Assembly: GCA_038049695.1 (NCBI GenBank)
Contig: CP142452.1
Span: 49,186,501-49,250,500, forward strand
From: Cinnamomum chago
Lineage: Eukaryota > Streptophyta > Magnoliopsida > Laurales > Lauraceae
Direction: 5' to 3'
Length of the DNA: 64,000 bases
Shown here: positions 11,681 through 24,378 of the stretch, one piece after another
Numbering within the stretch: the first letter of the stretch is position 1
How the letters are laid out: each line of letters starts with the position of its first letter
The notes under the pieces: model-generated
The model's input: only the letters and a program-made list of their open reading frames with translations
Databases searched by the model: none
What the model was told of the DNA's origin: nothing
Made by a program: the position numbers and the translations under genes

Positions 11681-14653
11681 TGTAAGACCCCGACCCAAGT
11701 GAACCTGATTAGTGCTAATTAAGTTGCGTGTTAGTGCTAAGCTTGATTAGTGTTTTTGGCTAAGTTGGGTTTGGAATAGCTTTTGATATAGTTTTGGGGA
11801 TTTTGATTTGCTTTGTGTTAGTAGGGCCCTTTGGGGGTTCCTTTTCATGACATTGCATATGTTTGAGGATTTATCGGAGGTTTTTACATTCATGATTTTA
11901 ATCCCGTTTTACTCGTTTTGATGATCCCTATAACTTTCATGTTGATCCCGTCCCCGTTTGAGATCCCGAAACCCGATTTCATAGCCTTGAGGGTAAAACA
12001 GTCATTGCACACCAAATCTGTACCCAAAACTTGATATTCCCGAAACCCGCAAAACATATACTTTTTGGAAACTAGATATTTCGACAAACATTTCTTCATT
12101 CTTCGTCGAATTCATCCGAGGACCCGAGAGAGATGATTTCAGCCAAACTAGTTCCTTAAGTTGTGGGACCCAACCTCTCATTGTTAACAAAGGAGACCCT
12201 TCCCCTTCTTTCTCCATTTTCATTTTCCAGCACAAGAGAGAGACCTAGGGCTTTCTAGCAACTTTCCTTTCTTCTTCTTGCTTCTCCTTCTCCAGTCCTC
12301 ACCAATCTTGCACCAAACTTGAAATGGAGATCACCAACCTCTTCCTCATCTAGCAAGCTTCACTTTGATACCTTTTGTAGAAGAATCCATCAACTTTGAG
12401 ACTCCCTTTGAGATAGCTCTCTTCATTTGAAGGTCATCCAAGTAAGTGTTCTTCTTCATCTTCTAGATTTTTGTTCCTATAGCCTTAGAGAAGCTCCACC
12501 TTTATTATTGAAAGGTTTCCTTGTCATTTCATTGTTTGACCCATTTTAGGGTTTGTTTTGGGGGTTTTTGATTGTAGATTAGAAGTGAGCTTAAAAAGTG
12601 AGTAGAGGCTTGATTTTGGCTAGCTTGGACTTGAGGCAAGTGAATGATGAAGTGTCTTTAAGTTTCAAATGGTTTGGTTGAGCATTTATGAATTTTCATG
12701 TTTTCATTGATTCCTTTTATGGTTGAAATAAATGATCTTTATGCATCTTGATAGCCTCATTTAATGTCTTGGAAACATGTGTTTAAGTCATCTTGATTAT
12801 AGTTCTATGTGGTTGTTGATGTGTTGGAAGGAAAGGAAACAAAAAGGGAAAAAATCAAGTTCCCGGACCTGCTACACGCCCAGGTCCGATCGATCGGATG
12901 TGTAGGCCGATTGATCGGACTGTCTTTAACTGTAAGGCTTTTTGAGCCGATCGATCGGACTGTAAGGCCGATCGATCCGACCCTGTCAGTTTGAGTCCAG
13001 TGGGTTTTGATATTAAATTTTTTTTTTGTGGACCTTGGCTACCCTCCTTGGACCATATGTGAGGACGTCTTGAGCCAATGCTCTTCACGGTTGGTTCGGA
13101 GGCATCGAAGTTCAATCTATTTCAATCTTGAACGGGATGGAACGACACGATATCTTCTTCATACCTAAATGCAAAGTCTATTTCCTTGGGTATCACGAAT
13201 TCTATTCCTTTCGGTGACTGAGTAGGTTGCTCGATGGTTCCGGGTTGACATCATACGTAGGATGGACCGTTTATAGTCTTGATTTTTCTATCATAGCATC
13301 TAGTACTATCCATAAGCTCATTTAAAGTTTTGAAAAGCGTAAAAGTGCATAAGGAGCCCGGAATGTCTTCAAACTCAAGGAGTACCAAATCATTTCAATA
13401 ATCGACATACGGGACCCCTATTCACTTAAATAGATCTTGAAATCAATATTTTCCCGGAAGTGTAATAGTTCATTTTATTTCTTCATTTCCAAGATTTACT
13501 TTACATGATCTGGTTTCCCGAAAGCTTGATGGTTACACTAGTAACATTGACTTGTCCCGAAGAGTATTGCCCGATATGAAATGAAAGTTATGCATTTGAA
13601 AATTCTTGCCCGTTCATTGATTTACTTGTACTTGATTTACTTGCATATGTCTCGATGTGTTATTTAACCTATGAGTCGGCATCACTAAGCTTGGATACCT
13701 TGTCGGTTTGATCCACCGACTTGGAAATCCCTCTCCCGTCCCGCCAGCTGCAGTTTGGATCCCGATACCCGGTCATTACCGTGGTCCCGTCCCGATACCC
13801 GGTTCGCTACCGTGGTCCCGTCCCGTATATTTATATTGTATATATGATTGCGTTGAATCTCCTCACCTTGTGTGACTGAGATCAACGTCCCGTGATACTG
13901 TTGTCACTTTAGTGACAGAGGACTTAGCTTTATGTTATTGCCATCTCGTGAGTTCCCGATCCCTTGGTTACCTCATATGTTTTATATTGTTTACATGTTT
14001 TCTAACAAATGATTTATCTATTTTATGAGAGTTCTTGCTTGAACAGATTTCCTTGCTTTTCGAGATATTTCATCTATTATATGTTGTTGTATCTTTTCAC
14101 TCTCTTGCCAGACCGTCGTGTCTAATCCTTTGCTTTGGTACTCAGGTCCCGTTGCCGGTTTCCTTGAGGAGGAGCCGGAGGAGGCGGTAGGTGAGCCGCA
14201 ACCTCTAGTCGAGTGGCGTGCTGACGATGTCATGTAGACATTGGGTTGCTACAAGAGGCGTAACATTTTGGGGAGAACTTATTAACCATTCTTTTGGGTT
14301 ATTGTTTTGTTTATATTGGCCTTTGTTGGCCTCTAATTTTGGGGAATGTAACTAAATGATATTTTTGTCCAACTTTAACAACTTTTGGGAAACATGCTAT
14401 AGATCATTGCTCATTCTGATACAGTTTTGATATTTGATGTTAATGCTTGCATGATTAGAGATAGTCTACTATTTGATTTGCTACACGCTTCCGCACTCAA
14501 AAGAAATATTCATGCAAGGTTGTGATATCCTCACTGCGGACACCTGTGGGAAATTAAATAAGTTGTATATTATTGATGTAGATCAGTAATCATTAATCAT
14601 TATTCACTAATGTCCCGATCCCGGATTGGGATTCCCGGTCCGGGGTCGCGACA
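11681..14653 (+). mobile_element. Family B solo LTR, TSD AGGGT
   Basis: A complete LTR from TGTAAGACCCCGACC to GGGGTCGCGACA, 2973 bp, flanked by AGGGT at 11676-11680 and 14654-14658. It has GTAAGT at 12442, a GATCGATCGG cluster at 12886-12980, direct repeats of the CCCGATACCCGGT type at about 13761-13830, the hairpin at 13902-13917 and the short frame ending at about 14237. No internal domain. Confidence 0.95.
12886..12980 (+). repeat. GATCGATCGG palindrome cluster
   Basis: Four CCGATCGATCGG or one-base variant words (near 12886, 12907, 12948 and 12967), the same word type as in the opposite-strand solo LTR at 8012-11078. Confidence 0.8.
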
Positions 14654-14725
14654 AGGGTTCTAATCTAGATTATAGCGAATAAGGATCAACTCCGGGTTGT
14701 TAAGCCCTATAATGAAGTACCCTCT

Positions 14726-14736
14726 CTCTGATACCA
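14726..14736 (-). other. Element A primer-binding site (tRNA-iMet)
   Basis: The minus strand reads TGGTATCAGAG two bases after the LTR end at 14739, matching the 3' end of plant initiator tRNA-Met. This fixes the LTR boundary and the element's orientation. Confidence 0.85.
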
Positions 14737-14738
14737 AT

Positions 14739-15816
14739 TGAAAGCCCAGGATCCTAACCCTAAAGGGGGGGGGGGGGGGTTGAATAGGGTGAGCTACAAA
14801 TTAGTGACCAATTTAGACCAATTTAAACTTCTTTAAAATAAACTAGTCACAAGTGGTGATTATCAAACTAAATGCGGAAACTAATAAAAGCAATCACCAC
14901 AAAGCATGCACCATCACACAAGGATTTATAGTGGTTCGGCCTCAATGCATACATCCACTACCGACTTGTGATCCTACACCCCACCGGATTTTCACTATTT
15001 ATGTTTTTCAATAGGCTAAACAACCTTTACATTATGCTTTCGAGGCTAAGCAATAACCTCTACATTATGCTTTTCTAAGGCTAAGCAATAACCCCTTCAA
15101 CCAAAAGGTCGGTTATCTCCCTAAGTAGTGTCTAGAATACACTTGATGGAGATACAATTTAGCTCATTACAATGCCTCTTAATTTAGGGGGATATGAAAC
15201 TGAAAATCTAATACACACACACACACACACACTATGAATGCAAAGATGAATGCACAATGTGTATATACGATGTCTTCAATCAATTTGAAAATGAAAGCTC
15301 ATAAATGTATGCCAAAGGCTTTTGAAAGTTTTAGCTCATAAAAACATTTATGATTGAGGTAAGAATGCTAATCACATGTTAAAAATAACTTGTAAGAGAT
15401 ATACATATGTATTCCAAACAAGTTGTGAAATTCTAAGAACAAAACATTTGATGTATAGGTATTTCAATCAAATTAACAATGTACATTAATATGTGTATGC
15501 TATAAGCATAAAACACAAAAATAGATTTGATTGAAGATAGGGGACAAATCATATGTATTTATAAATTCAACTCGAAAATGATATACATATCAATGCTAAA
15601 GAAGTTGTAATACTTTAAAATAAAAGTACACATGATTTGTGAAGATGTTGAATCCAAAACATAAGATAGATTTGAAAGTGATTTTCTTATGATGAAACAC
15701 AACAACCAAAGATTCAACCTAGTATAGGAATCATGTTACATAAAATTTCAAAGATTTTTTTATTAACATGATTTACTTCGATATACCAATTTAAGTACTA
15801 CTTGGAATGAATCAAG
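14739..15816 (-). repeat. Array unit 1 (next to primer-binding site)
   Basis: 1078 bp, uninterrupted. It is the true LTR end of element A, since the primer-binding site precedes it. Its start (TGAAAGCCCAGGATCCTAAC) and long G run (about 14766-14780) differ from the later units. Confidence 0.85.
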
Positions 15817-16889
15817 TGAAAGTCCGGGGATCGAACCCTGGAGGGGGGGTGAATAGGGTGAGCGTCAATTATGACCAATTTTAATTAATTTTAACTGTTT
15901 TAAAATAAACTAGTCACAAGTGGTGATTATCAAACTAAATGCGGAAACTAATAAAAGCAATCACCACAAAGCATGCACCATCACACAAGGATTTATAGTG
16001 GTTCGGCCTCAATGCCTACATCTACTACCGACTTGTGATCCATCACCCCACCGGATTTTCACTATTTATGTTTTTCAATAGGCTAAGCAATAACCTTTAC
16101 ATTATGCTTTCGAGGCTAAGCAATAACCTCTACATTATGCTTTTCTAAGGCTAAGCAATAACCCCTTCAACCAAAAGGCTGGCTATCTCCCTAAGTAGTG
16201 TCTAGAATACACTTGATGGAGATACAATTTAGCTCATTATAATGCCTCTTAATTTAGGCGGATATGAAACTGAAAATCTAGAACACACACACACACAGAG
16301 ACACACTATGAATGCAAAGATGAATGCACAATGTGTATATACGATGTCTTCAATCAATTTGAAAATGAAAGCTCATAAATGTATGCCAAAGGCTTTTGAA
16401 AGTTTTAGCTCATAAAAACATTTATGATTGAGGTAAGAATGCTAATCACATGTTAAAAATAACTTGTAAAACATATACATATGTATTCCAAACAAGGTGT
16501 GAAATTCTAAGAACTAAACATGTGATGCATAGGGATTTCAATCAAATTAACAATGTAGCTTAATATGTGTATGCTATAAGTATAAAACAGAAAAATAGAT
16601 TTGATTGAAGATAAGGGACAAATCATATGTAATTATAAATTCAACTCGAAAATGATATACCTATCAATGCTAAACAAGTTGTAAAACTTTAAAATAAAAG
16701 TACATATGGTTTGTGTTTATGTTGAATCCAAAACGTAAGATAGATTTGAAAGTGATTTTCTTATGATGAAAAACAACAACCAAAGATTTAACCAAGTATA
16801 GGAATCAGTTAGATAAAATTTCAAACATGTTTTTAATAACATGATTTACTTAGATATACCAATTTAAGTACTACTTGGATTGAATCAAG
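15817..16889 (-). repeat. Array unit 2
   Basis: 1073 bp, uninterrupted and noncoding. It begins TGAAAGTCCGGGGATCG and ends GAATCAAG. Confidence 0.85.
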
Positions 16890-16922
16890 TGAAAGTCCGG
16901 GGATCCGAACCTTGGAGGGGGG

Positions 16923-18922
16923 TGAAAGTTCATGCATTACAGATCTGAACTTGGACTTCCATGGCTGATTCGGTTTTTCAAGTTTTGAAAACAAGAACAC
17001 AGATCTGATTTCCAGCCATGAAACATGCATAAAAACTCCATGAAATCATGATCAACATGTGTAGAATGAAAGGAGATGATAGAGGACTAATACCTTGCTG
17101 ATATGAAGTCTTCAAATCTCTGAAACTGAACTTGTAAACTGCTGATCACAAGCCTGCAATCAGCTATACAGGTTGCAGAAATTTACTGCAGCAACTTTCC
17201 TTTTGATCTTCTCTTCTATTCCACAACCCAATCTGATTGGTGTTGATTGTGGGATCAAAATATGGTTTCCTTGATGGGTTTTCTGAACTACTCTTTGTGG
17301 AAAAGAATCCAGGACCTGATCTCCTCTCAATGAAGAAGAAGAAGGCAGCAAGGGCTGGGCGTGAGTGTGCTTTCTAGTTGTCTTGAGCGGCCAATGGAAT
17401 TCCCATGTGTTTCACGCCCTGGGGTAGAATTCTCTCCTTACTTTCTATGTTGCACGCCCAAGGGTAGTTCCTCTCTATTTATAAAGATCACATTCCTTTT
17501 TAAGAGTTCTCTTTCTAATAGGAATGACAATCCCATAAAATAAGCAACCAGCCCCTTTAGTTGTGCAACACTTTCTAATTAAAGATACTAAAAATTAGTA
17601 AACTTTAATTATAGGAATTCTTACCCAAAGAGGAGTTCTTCCTTCCAAGTAAAGATACCTAGTCAAACTTGGAAACCTCACACAAGTGGCTCCCATTATG
17701 GCTGGCCCACAAGATAGATAAACACACCATGGCCCACTAGTTAATAATTTAGCTAGAGTTAAATTCATGTATGCCATCAAAAGCCTATTTGAATTTAAAC
17801 TCAAAATTATTCTTCCACAAAATTAATTCAACCACATATCATCTAATTAAATTAGGAAACCATGCCAATATAGGAAAGTGGCTAGAAGAGGGACCAAATG
17901 ACATATTTGCCCTTGGCTCCCAAAATGACCAAAATGTCCATGCTATTCCCATAGCAACACTAAGATCATTTTAACCCTAACTCATTCCACTAGAGAGTTA
18001 TGGTTGCACTCCAGGGACAAATATTAAATTGCAAATTAAGCTCATCATAAATAGACGATTGTCTTTGACCTACCAAGTACAATGACCACAATGCCCCTCT
18101 ATGTGACATCCATAATCAAGTAGGTTAACCGATGTACTATCTACCTTCTTGATTACATCTTATCCTTAGAACTTCATACCCTTGACTTAATCATCATCCG
18201 GATATCATTCTCTTGATCCAGGGAGCGACCCACAAGTTCAATATGCATATGGAATATCCATATACTAAGATCTTAGATTCTGATGATTAATCGGATAATT
18301 CTAAGGGGACGATCATTCCATCACACGATGGCATAGATTCCATATTGCATTTGCACGTCCCAACTAATCAAGCCCGAGCACCCAAAACACAGAGCTGTTG
18401 ACCCATGAACAGGATCTCACCCATAGTGAATTAAAGCACAAGAACTTGACTTCGTCAGTTCATCCACAAATGCTCAAGATAAAGAGCACTGGTCACTCAG
18501 TAGCAAGAGGTGAATTGATCTCTCTCTGTGATAGTACTATTTTAGAGATCACACCTACAAGTGGTCCTGTTCAATGCATGACACATGCACTAATGAGATA
18601 AATCCGGAAAAGCCTCCCGTGACTTAGGTAAGTCACCCTGAATACAGGAGAGTATCTCATTATAACTTATACCAAGATGAAGTGCCCAACTCCATCTCTC
18701 AGTTATGAACAAGTTTATTGTTTCAAGTGTCCATGACTCAGACCTTACTGTGTGTAGCCACTACACACCCAAGTCATTACTAGAAAACAATGGGCCTTAC
18801 ACAACCATACATATACACAAGTAATAAGAGAAAGATGTCATTCTATTAAATAACCAATAAATATCCAGTAACAGAGATGTAAGTGAAGTCAGTGGGCTTT
18901 AGGGCATACACCAATCCCAACA
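16923..18922 (-). mobile_element. Copia-type solo LTR in a G run, TSD GGGGG
   Basis: On the minus strand it begins TGTTGGGATTGGTGTATGCC and ends CTTTCA; 2000 bp. It lies in the G run of array unit 3 with Gs on both sides, so the 5-bp duplication is plausible but not unique. A second copy at 40521-42570 aligns over most of its length and confirms both ends. A minus-strand TATA box (TATAAATA) is at 17483-17476. Short plus-strand frames such as 18398-18601 are antisense to the LTR and not credible genes. Confidence 0.88.
17476..17483 (-). promoter_or_regulatory. TATA box of copia-type LTR
   Basis: TATAAATA on the minus strand; the sister LTR has TATATATA at the equivalent place (41141-41134). 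This probably marks the U3/R border. Confidence 0.55.
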
Positions 18923-20345
18923 GGGGGGTGAATAGGGTGAGCTTCAATTATGACCAATTTTAATCAATTTTAACTTCTTTAAAATAAACTAGTCACAAGT
19001 GGTGATTATCAAACTAAATGCGGAAACTAATAAAAGCAATCACCACAAAGCATGCACCATCACACAAGGATTTATAGTGGTTTGGCCACAATGCCTACAT
19101 CCACTACCGACTTGTGATCCACCACCCCACCGGATTTTCACTATTTATGTTTTTCAATAGGCTACGCAATAACCTTTACATTATGCTTTCGAGTCTAAGC
19201 AATAATCAGTACATTATGCTTTTCTAAGGCTAAGCAATAACCCCTTCAACCAAAAGGTCGGTTATCTCCCTAAGTAGTGTCTAGAATACACTTGATGGAG
19301 ATACAATTTAGCTCATTACAATCCCTCTTAATTTAGGCGGATATGAAACTAAAAATCTAATACACACACACACACACTATGAATGTAAAGATGAATGCAC
19401 AATGTGTATGTACGATGTCCTCAATCAATTTGAAAAAGAAAGCTAATAAATGTATGCCAAAGGCTTTTGAAAGTTTTAGCTCATAAAAACATTTATGATT
19501 GAGGTAAGAATGCTAATCACATGTAAAAAAAAACTTGTAAAAGATATACATTTGTATTCCAAACAAGTTGTGAAATTCTTAGAACAAAACATGTGATGCA
19601 TAGGGATTTCAATCAAATTAACAATGTAGCTTAATATGTGTATGCTATAAGCATAAAACACAAAAAGAGATTTGATTGAAGATAGGGGACAAATCATATG
19701 TAATTATAAATTCAACTCGAAAATGATATACCTATCAATGCTAAAGAAGTTGTAAAACTTTAAAATAAAAGTACATATGATTTGTGAAGATGTTGAATCC
19801 AAAACATAAGATAGATTTGAAAGTGATTTTCTTATTGTGAGAACCCGACCCCTAATCTCTTGGATTAGTGTTGTTTTATTTGTGGATTAGTTCTTTTAGT
19901 GGGATTAGTATTTGTTGGGTTGAGTTTGTGAGCTAGATTGGGTTTTCTTCTAGTTTTGGGCTTTTGAGTGCTTTGGTAGCTTGTGGGGCCCTTTGGGGGT
20001 TCCCTTTTCGGCTTTGCATTTTCTTGTGAGATTTTCCCGATTTGTTTCGTATCGTGTTTTTGGCCCGTTGCATTCATCTTGAGGAATCCTACAACTTTCA
20101 TGTTGATCTCGTATCCATTTGAGAACCCAAAAACCGATTTCTTGGCCTTGAGGGCAAAACAGTCTTTTCACACCAAATATGTACCCAAAACTTGATATTC
20201 TCGAAATCCGTGAAACATACAATTTTTGGAAACTAGATATTTCGACGATCATTTCTTCCTTCTTCTTCGAATCCATCCGAGGTCCCGAATTAGATGATTT
20301 CAGCCACCCAAGTTCTTTAAGTTGTGGGACCCATTCTCACTTGTT

Positions 20346-20354
20346 TATAAAAGG
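20346..20354 (+). promoter_or_regulatory. TATA box of family C LTR
   Basis: TATAAAAGG, a canonical plant TATA box, followed by GAGACCC and a leader rich in CT. GTAAGT lies about 250 bases downstream, as in the other LTRs of families B and C. Confidence 0.6.
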
Positions 20355-21214
20355 AGACCCTTCCCCTTCCTCTTCCATTTTTCATTGTTCCAGCACAACC
20401 CTTTTGAGTCTAGGGTTTTCTTGCTTTCTCCTCTTCTTCTTGCTTCTCCATCTCCAAACCACACCTAGAGCTCATCAATCAAGCAATAGAGATCATCATC
20501 TTCTTCCTCATCTTACAAGCTTTCCATTGGTATCATTTGTGAAGAGAACCCTCCATCACAAGGCCTCCATTGAGCTTACTCTTGCCATTAGAGGACCTTC
20601 CAAGTAAGTGATTCTTCCCATCTCCTAGATTAGTGTTCCTCTAGCTCTTGAGAAGCTCCATTTGTATTATTGAAAGCTCTTTCATTTTCATTATTTGTGT
20701 AACCCATTTTAGGGTTGTTTTTGGGGGTTTTTGATTGTAGCTTGGAAGTGAGCTTAAGAAGGGATTAGGAGCTTGGTTTGTGAGATTGGAACCCAAGGCA
20801 AGTGGATGAATGGATTGTTTTGATTATTAACATGTTTTGTGAGAAAAATCTTGTTTCATTAAGGGTTTTGGTGATTTTAGTAGTTGTCTTCACTATGATT
20901 ATTATTGATTTCGAAATGTGCTTATTGATGAGTTATTTCCCTCTTGTTCATGCTTGGAAAATGTATGCATCATATTGTCAAGGTTTCAAATGGTTTCACA
21001 TGAATGAGGTTTTCCCCACCTTGAGATTTGTTGTGAATGGAAAGAATGGAAAGAGAGGAATTGGAAATGAGGAGCTCTTTAGCTCATGTTATTGTCTTGG
21101 AAACATGCATTTAAACCATCTTGTTTATGGTTCTTTGTGGTTGATCATGTGTTGGAAGGAAAGGAAACAAAAAGGAAGGAAAAATCAGTTCCCGGACCTG
21201 CTGCACGCCCAGGT

Positions 21215-21352
21215 CCGATCGATCGGACCTACAGGCCGATCGATCGGCCTGTCTTTTAACTGTAAGGCTTTTTGGGCCGATCGATCGGACCCTGTACATT
21301 TCTGGTACAGAAATTTCGACCGATCGATCGGCCCTTCAGACCGATCGATCGG
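21215..21352 (+). repeat. Five exact CCGATCGATCGG palindromes
   Basis: Exact copies start at 21215, 21256, 21287, 21320 and 21341. The other two family C LTRs in the window have CGCTCGAGCG words here instead. Confidence 0.93.
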
Positions 21353-22759
21353 AGGACTCAGTTTGAGTCCGGTGAAATTTGATATTTGTTTTTTTTTGGA
21401 AACCTTTGGGCTTTCTTTGAGTCCTAGGGGTATATACCTTAGTGTTAAGACCAATTATACCCTAATCTAAGGTCTCTAAGAGTAGGGGACTAAAAGAAAG
21501 GAATGGTGTTGATCTAGACACTAATTCTTGGTTTTAGGTGGTTCCTTGGTTACCCTTTTTGGACTGTTTGGACCAAGTGTGAGAATGTCTTGAGCCGACA
21601 CGCCTCACGGTTGGTTCGGTGGCATCGAAGTTCAATCCATTTCAATCTTGAACGGGATGGAACGACGCGATATCGTCTTTATATCTAAACACAAGTCTAT
21701 TTCCTTGTTATCGCTAATTCTATTCCTTTCGATGACTGAATCGGTTGCTCGATGTTTCCGGATTAATGTCATGCCTAGGATGGACCGTTTATAAGCTTGT
21801 TTCTTGCTATTGTAACATCTAGTACTACCCATAAGCTCATTTTAAGTTTTGAAAGTAGTAAAAGTGCGTAAGGAGCCCAGAATGTCTTCAAACTCAAGGA
21901 GTACCAAGTAATTATTATAATCGACATACGGGACCCCTATTCACTTAAATAGATCTTGAAATTAATGCTTTTCCCGAAATTGTTATAGTTCATTGTTTCA
22001 CCTCTTTTCCCGAGATTTGCATTATATGACTTATTTTCCCGAAAGCATTGGAGTTACTCTAGTAACAGTTATTTGTTCCGTAGTGCATTGCATCATATGA
22101 TATGACAGTGTGCCTTGTGCACCCCGTTTTACCCGTTTATTTATTGTACTTGATTTACTCATTTTCCCGAAAGCACTGAAGTTACACTAGTAACAGTGAA
22201 TTGTCCCGAGATGTATTGCCCGATGTGAAATGACAGTGTGCCCTTGAGCACCCCCGTTTTGCCCGTTTATTTACTGTACTTGAATTACTTGCATATGTCT
22301 CGATTGGTTTTGACCTATGAGTCGGCATCACTAAGCTTGGATACCTTGTCGGTTTGATCCACTGACTTGGAAATCCCTCTCCCGTCCCGCCAGCTGCAGT
22401 TTGGATCCCGATACCCGGTTATTGCCGTGGTCCCGTCCCGATACCCGGTTCGCTACCGTGGTCCCGTTCCCGTATATTTATTATTGTATATATGATTTAC
22501 GTTGAGTCTCCTCACCTTGTGTGACTGAGACCAACGTCCCGCTCTTGTCACTTCGGTGATAGAGGACTTAGCTTCTTGTAATTGCCATCTTGCCAGTTCC
22601 CGATTCCTTGGACACCCGACATGGTTTATATTGCTTACTTGTTTTCAGATAAATGATTCATTGCTTTTATGACAGTAGTTATTTAGATAAGTGTTAATGC
22701 TCTCTATTGTAAATTCAGTCACTATTATATTGTTTTATGTCCTTTGCACACGTACATGT

Positions 22760-23340
22760 TTTACATGAATGCCGGTTGGGTGAATACCCGTGCTTTTACA
22801 TATGGTTCTAACGATCGATGGTTTTGCTAGAGTTATATGATCTCACATGTTTTAAAATGAATACCCGAGTTATTAAATGTCCATGCTTTGGAATGCGTTT
22901 TAAATGACACTCGTTTTGTTAGATCCCGATGTTTATACATGTTTTAAGTGAATACCCGAATTGCTAAACATTCGTGCTTTGTTTTAAATGACACTTGTTC
23001 TGCCAGATCACTATGTTTATACCGGTTTCAAATGAATACCCGATTTGTTAAATATCCCTGTTTTGAAATATGTTTTAAATGACATGCGTTTTGCCAGATC
23101 CCTATGTTATGCCTGTTTTAAAGGAATGCCCGATCTGTTGAAGATCCATGCTTTGAAATATGTTTAAATGAACGTGGTTTTGCCAAACTTCCATATTCAT
23201 ACATGTTTTCCACGAACGCCCGATTGTCAAATATCTATGCTTTTATAGATGATGTAAATGAACATATGCTTTATTAGATCTTCCTGTTTTAACCATGTTT
23301 GAAAAGAATACATGTTTTGTCCGAGATTCCTGAGTTTTCA
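22760..23340 (+). repeat. Degenerate ~88-bp tandem repeats in family C LTR
   Basis: Units are recognised by TGTTTTAAATGAATACCCGA followed by TTGTTAAATATCCATGCTTT and TTTTGCCAGATCCCTATG. Starts near 22847, 22938, 23023, 23108 and 23198 give a period of 85 to 91 bases. Matching arrays are at about 27310-27850 and 33375-34070. Confidence 0.7.
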
Positions 23341-24378
23341 CCCGTTTAATTATATGCAGCATTTTGAGCAAATAGCATGATTTATCATTTGTATTATTAT
23401 TCGCTATATTGTGTTCTTTTCATCCACCTGCCAGACCGTCGTGTCTGACCCTCTACTTTTGGTACTCAGGTTCAGATTTATTCGCCCCGAGTTGAGTGTT
23501 TTGTTGGCTTTGGAGCCATGCCTTGCAGGTTGTTTTGTCGGCTATGTCATGTAGACTTTGAGCCTGACATCGGAGCTACGTCACATTTGGGTAGTAGTTT
23601 ATAGCTTATTGTTGTATGGCTTTTATTAGCCTTTTTCTTGGGATTCTTAATTAATGTACATTGATAATTGCAACTTGAATATATTTGGGAATGTAATATC
23701 CTGTTACTGTCAGCTCTGTAATTTATTGTGTTGGTTACTCCAGTCTGATATGATTCTTGATATATTAGCTATGTGCTAAAGGTTGAGTGCGACGCGGAAT
23801 CCGATGGCCACGGACTTCGGGTCGCAACGCCACAAATGCTTCCGCAAAAATATTCAGAATGTGTTGTCTTCACACACGCGGATCTTGGGAGAAGTAAAAT
23901 ACATTTATACTTATCCCATCTCCCGCCCCCGAGGTTTCGGTCCGGGGGCGTGACACTTATGATGAAAAACAACAACCAAAGATTCAACCTAGTATAGGAA
24001 TCATGTTATATAAAATTTCAAAGATGTTTTTATTAACATGATTTACTTAGATATACCAATTTAAGTACTACTTGGATTGAATCAAGTGAAAGTCTGGGGA
24101 TCCGAACCCTGGAGGGGGGGGTGAATAGGGTGAGCTTCAATTATGACCAATTGTAATTAATTTTAACTTCTTTAAAATAAACTAGTCACAAGTGGTGATT
24201 ATCAAACTAAATGCGGAAACTAATAAAAGTAATCACCACAAAACATGCACCATCACACAAGGATTTATAGTGGTTCGGCCTCAATGCCTACATCCACTAC
24301 CGACGTGTGATCCTACACCCCACCGGATTTTCACTATTTATGTTTTTCAATAGGCTAAGCAATAACCTTTACAATATG

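Larger units (their letters stand above)
4148..15816 (-). mobile_element. Element A: Sirevirus-like copia element without gag or pol
   Basis: Read on the minus strand: LTR (14739 side), primer-binding site at 14736-14726, internal region, polypurine tract at about 6018-6007, and 3' LTR 6006-4148. The internal region is interrupted by two family B solo LTRs with perfect TSDs; without them it is about 2.7 kb and holds no long ORF. Its downstream part (8011-6007) matches the 3' region of element E (about 55000-57069) in the same order, including the repeated polypurine tracts, so both belong to one non-autonomous lineage. The outermost roughly 60 bases of the 3' LTR are missing. On the other side the LTR runs into the tandem array, so no TSD can be paired. 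Confidence 0.75.
19836..23955 (+). mobile_element. Family C solo LTR, TSD CTTAT
   Basis: 4120 bp from TGTGAGAACCCGACC to GGGGGCGTGACA, flanked by CTTAT at 19831-19835 and 23956-23960. It holds TATAAAAGG (20346), GTAAGT (20604), five CCGATCGATCGG words (21215-21352), the hairpin with a TTCG loop (22546-22561) and a degenerate tandem array of about 88-bp units (about 22760-23340). The leader is shared with family B, so it is probably a Tekay-type LTR. No coding sequence is convincing. Confidence 0.93.
16890..24086 (-). repeat. Array unit 3, split by two solo LTRs
   Basis: Unit sequence at 16890-16922, 18923-19835 and 23956-24086. The copia solo LTR 16923-18922 and the family C solo LTR 19836-23955 interrupt it. 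Net length about 1067 bp. Confidence 0.85.

Noticed and set aside
18398..18601. 67-codon plus-strand frame, repeated with few changes at 42045-42248
   Set aside because: It lies antisense inside a copia-type LTR; the two copies resemble each other because the LTRs do. No domain or start context supports a gene.
16923..18922. Possible host gene near 17000-17550 (several short frames)
   Set aside because: The whole stretch is bounded by TG/CA and matches 40521-42570, so it is LTR sequence.
20179..20607. 142-codon frame ending AIRGPSK, with similar tails at 345-632 and 31063-31347
   Set aside because: The shared tail is the conserved LTR leader; upstream parts differ, reading frames shift between copies and the stop is part of GTAAGT. 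I see no synonymous-change pattern.
20802..21470. 222-codon open frame
   Set aside because: It crosses the CCGATCGATCGG cluster of a solo LTR and is broken in the other family C copies, so it is a chance frame.
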